Part shown: in pieces, positions 33,690 to 45,600 of the stretch
How the letters are laid out: every line of letters starts with the position of its first letter
Position numbering within the stretch: position 1 is the stretch's first letter
Origin: Struthio camelus
Taxonomy: Eukaryota > Chordata > Aves > Struthioniformes > Struthionidae
Direction of reading: 5' to 3'
DNA length: 64,000 nucleotides
Assembly: GCF_040807025.1 (NCBI RefSeq)
Contig: NC_090943.1
Location: forward strand, 24,147,213 to 24,211,212
Made by a program: the position numbers and the translations under genes
Notes under the pieces: generated by a model
Seen by the model: only the letters and a program-made list of their open reading frames with translations
Told to the model about the DNA's origin: nothing
The model's database searches: none

Positions 33690-36600
33690 GTAGGTACCGG
33701 CGGCGGCGGGCTGGGCCGGCGGCCGGCGTGCGCGGAGACTTCCTTATTTGTCCCGGGGCGAGCCGCGGGGCTGCCGCGGCCGCCCCCGCCCGCCGCTGCG
33801 GCGCAGGCCCGCAGCTGTCGGCGGGCCTGGCGGTGCGGCCGGCCGGCCCTGGGCGTGGGGGGCCGCTGCAGCCCTGCTCCTCGGGCCCCTTGGCGGTGGC
33901 TGGGGCTCTGCGGAGCCTGAAGCTTGGGGAAAGAGGGTCAGAGGCTTTGGAGGGGAGCAGGAGGAAAGCCGTGCTTCCCAACGCCTTGTAGCACGAGTCA
34001 GTGAGCTGGAGCCTCTTTGGGAGAAGCTTTGCTCTGTTGTGTCCGAGGCATCAGCACTGTGGTGCTGGGACTCCTACCTGTCTGCCCTCTTTGCTCTGCC
34101 CCTGTCCCATCCGCATCCCTGTGTGCCGCTGAGCGCTGTCACTCTGGCAGTTGAGCGATGAGGAAAACATGCCTCCTGCCTGCTCTGACCTGTTCTGGCT
34201 ACTTGCAGAGAAACCAGGCAAGTAGCATCTCATCTGGTCTGGGATAGGGTGAAATTAGCCTGAAGATAGGCATAGCTGGTCTTTGAAGGGGAGGTAAGAT
34301 AGTACTTTATTACAGATAGAGTATGTAATACTTTGGGTATTGTTTTGTTCCATGTGACAGTATGGTGGTATTGGTTCATTGCAAGTAGCCTGAGAGTACA
34401 TAAATGGAGAGCAAGGCAGGTATCTCTGGCTTGTTTTTGCTTTGGCTAAGAGCGCGTATGATACTATTGGCACAGCTCATATGCAGTAACTTGTTAAAGT
34501 TGTCATTGGCTGTTGTGTGTCAAAGTCTGAAGTTTTACAGAGCGTTAAATGCTTAAAGCCATTAGCTTTGTCTGGTTTTAGGTGTATGCAACATTTGTTA
34601 AATGTAACAGCAATCATGAGCAAGGGTATATAAGTCGTGACAGAAATGAGTTTAGAGAACTGTACAGATTGCCTCTGCGTAGTTAGGAGCAGATCAAAGT
34701 ATCTCCAATCCCAGACTAGTGTTTGGGTAGGGAAAATCAATGAGGTGCACTAAGTTTTGCAGAAATAAGTTCTGTGCTTATGTCTTCATTCTTTTTGTGA
34801 TTCTTTTTGGGCTTATGAATCATACTTGATAGAATTTCAGAAAGAATACATTGCAAAACCTGTATATATCGACTCTTCTTAAATAGGAAGTTTCAGAGTA
34901 TTTCAATCAAATGAACAGCTGTTCCAGGCAAAGTAGTGTTTAGCTCACACTGGTTACAGACCCATTTTCAGAATTACATTTACCTCTCTCAGGTAAACTA
35001 ATGAATTTTTAAGAGTTGCGGGACAAGAACGTAGTATTGCTGCTTCTGTTAAACTTAGTAAGCACTAAGTCTATTAACCAGTACTGTGTCATTGCAATTA
35101 ATTGGCCAACTTTGATCCTTCAGATAGAAAAAACACAATTTTGAAGTATATCAAGTGAAAGTTCCAGTTCCTTCATGTCCCTCTGCACGTTGTTCTCTTA
35201 AACAGGTGACCAACGTTGATGCCTTAATTCTAGTGTTTTCAGTAGAAACGTGGACCAATAAGTGTTTTTCCCGTAAAACGGCATGCAAGTATATTTTTGT
35301 AATCCTTCTTAGTTGGTTCTGCATTGCATAGATTTTTCAGTTAAGTGTAGTTGAATTTCCTTACCTCTGAATTCTTGCCTCTATTAGTATTAACTATTTA
35401 AACAACAAATTGTCTAGAACGTCTCATTAATGTTCTATAATGCATGGGTCTCTTCAGTTGTGCCATCAGATTAAGAGGACACTTCTAACCTTCCAATGTG
35501 GGTCACTCTACCAAGAAGTACTTGGTAACAAAGCGCTCCCAGTATCAGTAATGCTAAAGTAAAAAAGCTTTTCTTGTACGAAGACTGCCTTTTCCATGCT
35601 GTAGATGCAGGGTTTGCCCATGGCATTACATTGCAGATATGGTCCTTGATACTGAGATGCTAAGTAAGCATCTGGAGCTTGTCTGGCAGGGAGTCTACTG
35701 CTCAAAGTGTAGACCTGTGGTACATTAGTTAAACTGCATCAAACGAATTTATGAAGGAGTTCTTGGTGTATATTGCGTGGCTTGCTTTAGCATGGACCTT
35801 TGGGGCTTTGTCCAATTTAAAACGGAAGTTGAGTGGAGGGGGAGATGCCAGTTCTGAATTTTGTCCAGTTAATCCAGACCTTCCTGCTTTTTCAGTTTCT
35901 CTGCACGTTGGCAGAGAAGGCATAATGAGGTTTTTTCCATCACTCAGCTATTTGACAATGTCCATCTGGAGAGGAAGTAACTTCCTCTAAGCAAGCCTCT
36001 AATAAGAGGTGACTAGGTAGTGCCTTTGGTAAATTTTAGGTAAGCATTTGGGAAAATGTTCTACTAGCCTGTTTTTTAACCTTGTCATCTGACTCCTAAT
36101 GGGTGACCTTTTTTAATGCAGATTGAGGTTTTAGGGCTTCTCTAGTTTTCAGAACTGGGAGGGAAGCTAAATGAGCCCAGTGTCTTTCCTTCCAGGTGAG
36201 TTTCCAGGGCAGTACAATGTTACAGCTTCTGTTTTCAGGAACTCTGTGGGTTTTTTTTTTTTGTTTTGTTTTTTCCCATGAAACAAAACTCTTTAACTTA
36301 AAAACAACGATTCTGATTCACACTGGTCTGTCTTAGCATCTTATCTTTAATGGGAACGACTAGTAGATGTTTGGTGATGAGCATAAGAGCGGACATGATT
36401 GGAGAGAACCTTTAAGTAGTATTTGTCCTGTTTTTGGCAATTTGAGGTTTAAGGACTTAATTGGTTGGAGGACACCTCTAAGCTATGCTTAGTGTATAAG
36501 TCTATGTTTAATAGCCACTAATAGAGGTTTTGTCCCATGCAGTTCTTTAGTGATTTTTGAACCCTACCTTCACATTGGCCAGTAAGTCTTAAAACAAGCT

Positions 36601-39600
36601 GCTTCCTGTGGTCTTTATTTTTCAAGAAGTAGACCAGGCCTTGTCACACTACAGGCTGAGTACCCACTGCAGAGTGGCTATTGAACTCGTATTTAAGCTT
36701 TTTTTGGCTCAGTTGACGTAAAGTAAATGCCAATCCACTGAATTGGCAGCAGTGCACCATGTAGCATGTGCTAATCCTTGTCCTCCTGGATGATTTTGTC
36801 TGTTCTGTACTTAAACTCATGTTGTTATGCTAATACAAAGTTCACGTGCAACAATTTTAGACTTTAAAGGCCTTTATTATCTGGCATGCAAGAAAAATCT
36901 TACACGTCCCTTTTGTTAGTACATGTATGCTATATTTGTGTACCTATATATGATTAATTTTAACAAACGTCCTGCACTGTAGAAGTGTTCTAGTGTTTCT
37001 CCTCATGCTGTATTGTGAAATAAGTTGGATATGTTTGTGTTTGTTTTTACAAAGTACTCTGGTATTTTGGTAGACAGGGTAGCAGATATACAGTAGTGTG
37101 AACTCCTAGATTCAGTGAGTAGAAGATGTGCCTTTCCCTTAGCCTAACAGTTAGGGCATCTTTTGGTAGGACTTTGAGGAGTCATCTTTAAATTGTGGAA
37201 TTGTTCTTGCAACAACAAGATTTATTGTTGCAATAATCTCTGATTTATTTATCTCAAGATGATAGACATGGGAAAGCTATGAGTCCAGGAATTATTTTGC
37301 AAAAATAATTTGAGACATCTGGGGCTCTGTAGTCCTGCTGTCAGAGAAGGAATATTGGATGGAATCCTATTTACTCTGTAAGTGTTAATTTGCTCTCATT
37401 GTCGTTCCATCTGTAAGCTGTCAGGACTTTGCATAAAGCACATACTTGTGTGGCAGGAATTGATCTAGCTATAATTTTTTTTTTTCTGCCAAAAGTTAGT
37501 GTTAATATAGTTGTCCATTCCTAAAACAACCAAAGCACAGAAGACTTGAGTGGCAGGCTGCTCAGGTGTTGCAGAGATGTTTTGTACGATGCTGAAATGC
37601 TCGTTCTCCCTTAACTTCCTCCGGTGGAAGAGGCAATGTTTTACCTTGCTCCAGCATAGGTCTATGAAGTCTTCCTGTTTTTTCTTTCCCTTTTTTAGGA
37701 GAATTCACTCAAGACTTATCATATAAACATTTTATGCTAAGCTAAATTGCAATGGATGGAAGCAGTGCACAGAAAGGGTTTTTTTTTGTGTTTTTTTTGT
37801 TTGTTTGTTTTTTTTTGGTACGAAGGCAAAAAGAGCTTAAATATTCTTCCCTAATTGGAAGCAACGGTGAACTGGGACCATGAGAATTTTTAATTACGGT
37901 AAAAATAAATTTCCCTGGCAGATGTTAGTATCCTAATCCTCAAACTGCAATGTGAGTTTCAGTGGTGCTGGGGTAAGCTTGGGGTGTAGGTACTTGATGC
38001 ATTTTTGAAATCTAAAACGCTCGTCACGTCTGTGTTAATTACCGTGGTGTTAATAAGGCTTCTGAGATCTGCACTCTTCAACATTTTGTTTCTTACTGTC
38101 TACCCAGCTCCTCCAGTGGCTTTGTGTAGAAATTATAGTAATTCTCCTGTAGAAGTTGATGTGCTCTTTTTGAATCTTGCTTGATTGGAGCTCTGGTGTG
38201 AATTGCCTGATCTGTTGAGTACATCTAGCCATGCTTACCTGATCTGTGTACATCCAAAGCTAGCAATGGCCCCAACCATGTCCCCTTCAGCTTTGCGGAT
38301 ACTGCTCTGGGATATTCATTAGTTGGTTAAGACAGCTATGTCTTTTAATAAAGAGTTGACGGTTCAGTTGTTATGCAGAATTGGCTTTATATATAGAACA
38401 AGGAGACCACCATGCAGATGTTCCTGCAGCACAGTCGTCTGGACAGGGGTAGGCTTGTGGCAGCATAGTGAAAGACTTCGTATGTCCCGAGGCTGGTGGT
38501 TTCATGAAGTTCACAATTTAATTTAAGGGGACAAATTCCCCTCTGTGTAATGAGTGACCAAATACAATTTTATTTCTAGCTTCCCTTTTTTAGTGTGCTT
38601 GCAAATCTGCCTGTTGACTGGTAGTAGCTTTGGGCTTCTCAAAATTGAAGTTCCTGTGTCTAGATATAGTCATATATGGACTGCTATAGACATATATGGA
38701 AGCAATCCAGGGCGCAGTTCCCTAAAGCTTTACTCTCTTCAAAATAATATAGAAATGTCTCCACCATAGTATTTGGTAATACTGAACCTTTGTAGTGTTT
38801 TTTCCCCTCTGAGTCTTCAGTGATTTATTTATTTATTTATTTATTTTTCCAGGGGATGTAAGCAGGTTTTGTGGATGGAGGATGCAATGAAATTCTTTGC
38901 CAGGCATCAGCACTGACTTGCGATTTCAGGCAAGGTGCCTAGGCCTGAGTCTAATGGGCAGTGAAGTTCAGAATGGAATGCCTTTAGCCTTTGGATTTCA
39001 ACCTTTAAATTTTTTAACCTTGGGACTTTGTTACAATCTGTGTAGACATGTGGGAAGCAGCCCTACTAAAAATCTGCCTGATCCAAGGTGACAAATAGAT
39101 ATGTCACAAATATGGAGAGAGAATAATGAGAATATGTAATGCTTCTAAGCTTGTGCTGTTAAAAGGCCAGCAGTACAGGTGGCTTAATGGTGTCGTCAGC
39201 AGACTTAGCTTTTGAAAGGTAAATACTGACAGAACTTTTTAAGATACTAGACCGCTACCGATTTCAAATATGTTTGGAAGGCCTGAGTCCACACCTCCGA
39301 AGCTTAATCACCTGTGTGTAAGCGTTCTCACTTCCTATGTACAAAAATTGTGTTCGTGGCAGGTAGGGTTCAGCATATTTGTTGGGCCCTTGTACCTGTC
39401 TCAATTCTCTATTTGTAAAACACTCCTTTTCCCATCTTTTTCTTTCTTAATTTAGTTTATAAGCAATTTGGCGCAGGTATGGTACTTGCATGTGTACTAT
39501 CTAGCACTTAGTGGAATTAAGAGGACTTTATACTTCTGTGCTGGGAATCAATTGCATGCGTGTGATCTCTACTCTTGAGCTGGCTTCTTGCAGGAATTTA

Positions 39601-42600
39601 AAATAACTATTTGGTGTGATTTTTATTTTAAATATTGAATTACTTCTTGAACAAACAAATCCCAGACACTAATTTTGTCCTAATGTGAGTTAACATTCTG
39701 ACTCGCTTGCGTTAGATAGCTACTTCACTTGTGAGGAGAAAACTATTTCTTTACTGCTTCCCTAAAGAGTTTGTTTTATTTGGATAACCTTGTGTCGGGA
39801 TGCCTTTGGATACCTTATATGTGGACATATCTAATCTAGTATTAACAAGTCATCATTCGCTGAAATTAGTTCTCCTCACAGAAGAGGTGGTTCACAGTCA
39901 GAAAAGAGTTGGGAAAGACCTATCGTATTGGCAGAGGGATGAACTGAATTTGAGACTTCCTCATGTGCTTTCTAGTGTCAGTCTAGGCTGTTTATTGAAA
40001 GACATGTTGCAGGGATTGGTGGTTTAGTATATCAGTTCGTAAGGTAAAGAACAGGTTATCTCAATTTGAGTTTCTATCCTAAAACTGGCAAAGTATATGC
40101 AAAAATAGAATGTACTACACAAGGCTAGGTTAAGTGTAGTGCCGGCTTCGGTCTTTGTTCTGCTCTAATAAGCCAAAAGAAGCATTCATTTTAAAGGAAA
40201 AAAGGTGCAAAAGTTCTTGTAAAATTAATTCTGTGCCTGACAGCCTGGTTTGGCTTTTCATTCTGCATAGGTGCATCTTGGTGTGCATGCTGCAGAACTT
40301 TTGCCTGGCAGCAGAGATGCAGAGGTCCTCCCTCTTAGGAGTTTAGTTGTCTTGCGTGCTCTTGATGAGGTGTTGGATTTTAGTATGGCGATGAGATTGT
40401 GGTAATTGGACTTAATTTACGTTTTAAATTCAACTTTTTACGTTTTAAATTCAACTTCTCAGCTTTAAAAACAGATTTTAAGTGAGATGGAAGCAACATT
40501 GTGAACAGTATTGAAAACCAAAATGATATTTCTTCTGAGCAGCAGATTAAAAAGACTACATCTTCACTTCCTAATGTTTCTGCCATAGGCAGGAGAAAGG
40601 AGAACTTTCTAAAAGTTCCTGTACCCCAAATCTTCAAAAACAAATCTAGAATGCCATCTTGTGGTTCTGGTGCCAATCTAAACGTTAAATCCTGTGGAGT
40701 CAAATACTCCACAGAGCTGAGCCTTAAAGGCACTGCTCACAGTATCCTTAATATGCAGAGCTGCTTGAAACAGGTGTGGTGATTTGTAAAGGTGTGATGA
40801 CATACCTTGTTCTCCTTGTTGCCAGTGAAGGAGTTACAAAGAGTACAAAGCGGAGTGAAGTCTTTGGTATGTGCTGTGAGCTTCTGCTGCTGCTTTGATC
40901 ATCTAGGACTTGTTTAAACATTTGTGGCTTGTCAAAATATTACCTGACTACTTGGACTCTTCCTATGTTGGCAGGAGCCACTTGGATAGGAGGAGGTTTT
41001 ATAGCTATGCGCAGAAGCCATTTAAATTATAATGAAGAAAATAAGACCTATTCCTCTGTATATGTGTGAAACAGATAGGCCTCCAGGCCAAGGGAAGGTA
41101 ACTCCATTTCCTAGCAGGAAAGTCTTTGGCTCCTTGTATATGCAGAGGAACGAGGCTGATTTCTTGTTGATGCTGGTGAATCTAGACAAAGCCTCCCGAA
41201 TGACTTGGTGGTTTAAATACAGAAAAAGACAACTGATTTCAGAGTTTAAGGTAAGAGTTCAGAGAAAAGTGCTTGAAGTGCAGCTTGCTCCGCATAAGCG
41301 GCTTAGAAGTGGGAACGGAGAATTTTAAACCTGTATCTGAAGAAATGATAGCTAACAGCCGGCTTTAACAGGGAGCAACTGTTGGGAGAAGCAGAAATTG
41401 AGAGAAGTGCAATCATTCTGAAAGCTGCTGCCAAGATTTAATGTTGCTTGAAAATGAGATAGTACCTTTCCCCTGTATTGTAACTTAAAGCTCTCCTGTC
41501 AGTAGGTACTCTTTATCTGCTTTGATACGTAATAGAGTCAAAACTGGAGGGTACCAATGAAGTCAGTGTGGTTGTGTTAAGGTACACTTGTTCCCCCATC
41601 TGGTTCTGACCTGGATTAGGTTGTCTTGAACCTGGAGATGTCTGGCTAGGACGCTTTCCATCTCTGCATGCAAACAGACTGATTGCCCTAGGAATGGTTT
41701 TGTTGCTGTCAGCTGGGCCTGGATATCAAGGGTCTCTGGAAAAAAATGTGACTTTCACTGATTATTTCAAACATTTAAAATCATAAGGCAAGAGAAATAA
41801 ATGCTGTATAAGGAATACTTAACAACAAACAGCTGTCTTCCTTCATCTTACTTCAGTTCTTTTTGTGTAAGTTGTATTCATATATTTAGGTATGTATCTG
41901 TAATCAATAGTTTAAGTGGTTGTGGTTGCTCATAGTTTAGATGCTGATGCTAAAGTGCCTTTTACGTTTTAAAGCTTAGAGCTGTTTGTGTGTGACTGCT
42001 GTACTTGTCTGCCTCTTGGTGCCAGTTTTTATATTAATATTGTTACAGCCTTTCTGTGGGCCTCAGTGAGATGCTGCAGGCAAACTTAAGAGTGCTTGTG
42101 TTTTGAGAGAAATGTAGGGCGGGTACACTGTTTCTTCCTTTCTCCTCCCTGCCTTTCCTTCCTGTGCAACCTGCAGGGAACTGTGGTGATGCGTTTTTAC
42201 CCTGAACTGTCTGCTCAGTTTCTGCCTTTCGGAGTTACTGATTTCATTCTGCTATCAGATTATATTTGCCTGTGGTAAGTCACGGGCTTTTAAGAGTTAG
42301 CTTAAAACAGGCAATTACCATATCAGTAAGGAAAATCTCCCCAAGCTGTTTTTTCCAACTTGTGTTTTCATATTGGTCGGTATGGCCAGTTTTTGCAAGT
42401 GCCCACCAGGATCTTTTAGTTCCCTGAGGCAGCAGTGTCTCCGGAACTGGACTAACTGTAATGTCTATTGCTTGAAGGAAGCTATGAGTGACGAGAGGCA
42501 GACACTACAGCTATGCTTGAGAAGGGCAACGTGGAGCTTCTCCTAGGAAGGGCAGTCAAGTACTTTCTAGAGGTGTTTTTGAGACCTTCAACTGGAAGTA

Positions 42601-45600
42601 AGGAAGAAGGCGTAGGGGAGGAGAATCTTTCTTTTCATTTTTCTAGTTCAATAAAGTACAGCAAACTTTTTACAGGGAGGGGGAAGATGTTTGGGAACCT
42701 CTTCAAGATGTGGGCTTATCCTCTTGCTGTTTGACATGTTTTTCTTTTTGGATCATGTTATACGTTGTAGGCTGTAGAGATTCTGGGGGAAAGCAAGAGT
42801 GTTGGGGAGGATGGAAGCAGCCAGGAACGAACGTAAAGAATGAGGAAGCATAGCGGGGGATTGCCAAGCTCTGTAGCTGCTTCTTGCCTCACATTCATTT
42901 CTTCATTAAGCTGGAATATGAGGGGCTTTTGTCAATTGGATCATTCAACTAATTTGACTAAATACTGCATGTTGCTGCCTGGCTGATCTGTTGTTATGCT
43001 TCATGGGTGAAAGCTTGTGAGTGCAGCAACTATTGGTACTTGTGATAGAAACTTAGCAGTGACTTAGAGATAATAGATTGGGAATGTGTGGAAACTAAAG
43101 ATCACTTGCGAGACAGCAGTGTTCCTGTCTGGATATAGATGTTCAAGTCTGTATCAGTTTTTCTTTGTGAAGGTTTCAAAAAGTAGAAATGTAAAAGATG
43201 TTTCTGTATGTATTGTATAGAAGTATACTGTATGAATAAAACCATATCTCTGGTGAGAGGAACGAGTACTTACTGTTTAAATAGTACTTGGTATAGTAGC
43301 AGAGACAAAGTAAAGGGGCACAGGAATGGCCGGATATGTACTTAACTCTTAAGTTTGTTGTGTATTTTGTGATTCCGGATACAAATCTGGAGTAATTTGA
43401 GTGTAGAGAATAACTTATCTTTTTTTTAGCTGAAATAGATATAAGTTCCAAGTTGCCATGCCTGCTTATAAACTAACTTTTTCCTCTCTTCTCTTACAGT
43501 TACCTTGTCACATATCACACAGCTGGTTCTCAGTCACAACAAGCTTACAAGTAAGTATACTGCTGTTTTTTGACTTCATTGCAGGAAGTTGAGCTTAGAA
43601 AAGCTGCCACTGCTAGTCTGTTTTCTGCAGAGCAGAATGTCACTTATGATAAGAGGGCGAGAGGGTTGTTGGTGAAACGCTTCATAAAAAATAGATGGAG
43701 GAAGTGACTTAGCAGTTGTGTTCCACATGTATCTCTAGCTTCAGTTTAAGTCCGCCACATACCAGAATAAGTTCTGTAACTCTCTGTCTTGTTAAATAAA
43801 AAAAGTCCTCTCCCTGCCACAATTCTGTGAAGTCCTCATCTTCAGGTGTTCAAAAAAGGATGCAGCTTGCTTTTTAGTAGCTAGATAATTCATTTGATTG
43901 AAACAAGTGAAAAATTACAATTTGACTGTGACTGTATTATATTCATAACCCAATTGATAGGAGGGAGGCCAGCTGGATGTGGGCTGCAGGCTTGAAAGAA
44001 GCCAAGCCGTCTACTTCCATCAAGAAAAATGTTTTGAGTGTCAATAAGTCTCTTGCTTGTACTTGCATACAGCACCTTCAGCTGTTACTATCTGGTTACT
44101 CCTGTCCCATATTAAAGAAGTCCTCAAGTGAGGTGTTGGTGAATCTCAAGTCATGAGAGCAGCATAAACATGAGACTTAGCTTAGTGGAGAGAGGTATCA
44201 AACTGACTTTTGTGAGACGAAAGAAATGATTTCTTTGTACAAGAAAGCTTCAGCATTACTTGGCCCTACCTTGTGCAAACATTCCTGCTTCTTTGCAACA
44301 AGTTTCACCTGATCCCTTTTGCAGTGCTTCTTGTATATAGAAGAAAAGTATTGGTTTTGGTGGCTTTCTGCTTGTCTGTGTCTGCTCTCTGCTTATGCCA
44401 GTGGATTTCTTTCTTAACCATTCCTTTCTGTTTGGAATTCTTTTTTTTAAGAGCTGGAGGGGGGAGGATTGGCACTACCAAAGAGGGTGTGTACCTTGGA
44501 GGAAATGACTGGGCAAATGCTGTAGTATCTGTCAGGCTATCCTTAAAAGATGCTTTACAAGTTGAGGTTGGGGAAAAAAACCTATCCAACTCTAAATTGT
44601 TTTCTGGATAAGCTATAAAATAGCATGTGTTACTTAAAAGGTATGTATTAATGTGAAAAGCTTGTCTTAGTGTTTAAGGCTTTGGGCATTTGAGTAGGAT
44701 TTAGGCTGAGTGGGAAAAAAATGAATATATTCTTAGATTATGCCATGTGAATACTTACTCTTCTCTGGAGGCAGTTTATTGAGTACTAATGTGTGGCTTA
44801 AAGGGTAGATAGATAAAAGCATGGGCAGCATGTGAAAGACTGAGAAACGTGAAGTAGCTATTATAGGTCCTGCTTTTGTATAGTGTCTAGATTGGCATCT
44901 CACTTTTTTGCCCCGTAACAGTTTCCAAACAACTCTCAATTTAATTATAAGTTTGGCCTGCAGTTTCCAGCTATCTCACATGTAAATAAGGATTGGTAGG
45001 CAAATTCATGGATGAAGTCAGGAAGAGTGTCTTACGTGTTAAATGCACAGATCCACCTCAGGTTTACAAGGTCATGGAGTAGCAAATAACTGGAAGCTGA
45101 GGGAGTGTTTTGGGAAAGCATTACTGTGTGTTGGCCTTGGTCATATTGCTATGTGGCATCTGTTATTAGCCACGGATGGAGTTGGGATATTGGACTGGAG
45201 GGATTTTTAGTCTGACCCAGTCTGGCAGCTCCTATTTTCCTTCATGTCACTGCTTTTCTTCCAGAGAAGGTATACCTGCTGAGTGGGGATGCCTTTGTCT
45301 GAACTTGAGCTGTCTAAAAGCTAGGTGGTTAATTGTATCTAGGCATTTTGGCTCTTTCTGTAGCTGTAGGAGCGTTGTGGGTGCATTAAGATAGCAGTTC
45401 ATTTTACTCATCTCTATCTAATGCCTGTGTGACAAGGTCCGCGTACTCAGCCAAAGCTGGATTAAGCGAATGCCACCTGGTGCTGCCAGGCAGACCTCTC
45501 AGGTGCTGGTTATTTGCTCTACTTTCTATTGTCTGAATTACTGCTGACCTGTGGCACAAGGATTAAGAGAGTTGTAAGCATTACTGTTGGTAAACTTTAC

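Larger units (their letters stand above)
32650..34100 (+). promoter_or_regulatory. RSU1: RSU1 CpG-island promoter region
   Basis: There is an abrupt change from AT-rich DNA to CpG-dense, GC-rich DNA, peaking at 32920-33900, with no TATA box. A YY1-like AAATGGCGGC lies at 32680-32689. NRF-1, NF-Y and GC-box sites are listed separately. This is the usual architecture of a broadly expressed housekeeping promoter with dispersed start sites, which fits RSU1. Transcription probably starts near 33250-33320, just downstream of the GC boxes. This is inferred. Confidence 0.8.
33690..43499 (+). other. RSU1 intron after first coding exon
   Basis: 9.8 kb, phase 1. The first 400 bases belong to the CpG island, and the rest is AT-rich. 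It contains T/TG-rich and (TTTA)n simple repeats (36249-36272, 37779-37817, 38824-38846), a 21-base tandem duplication at 40416 and small inverted repeats near 37.2 kb. No other gene is seen. Confidence 0.8.

Noticed and set aside
33196..33981. 261-codon open frame on the minus strand across the CpG island
   Set aside because: GC-rich DNA has few stops, the frame is antisense to the RSU1 exon, and its composition is low-complexity R/P/A/G with no domain.
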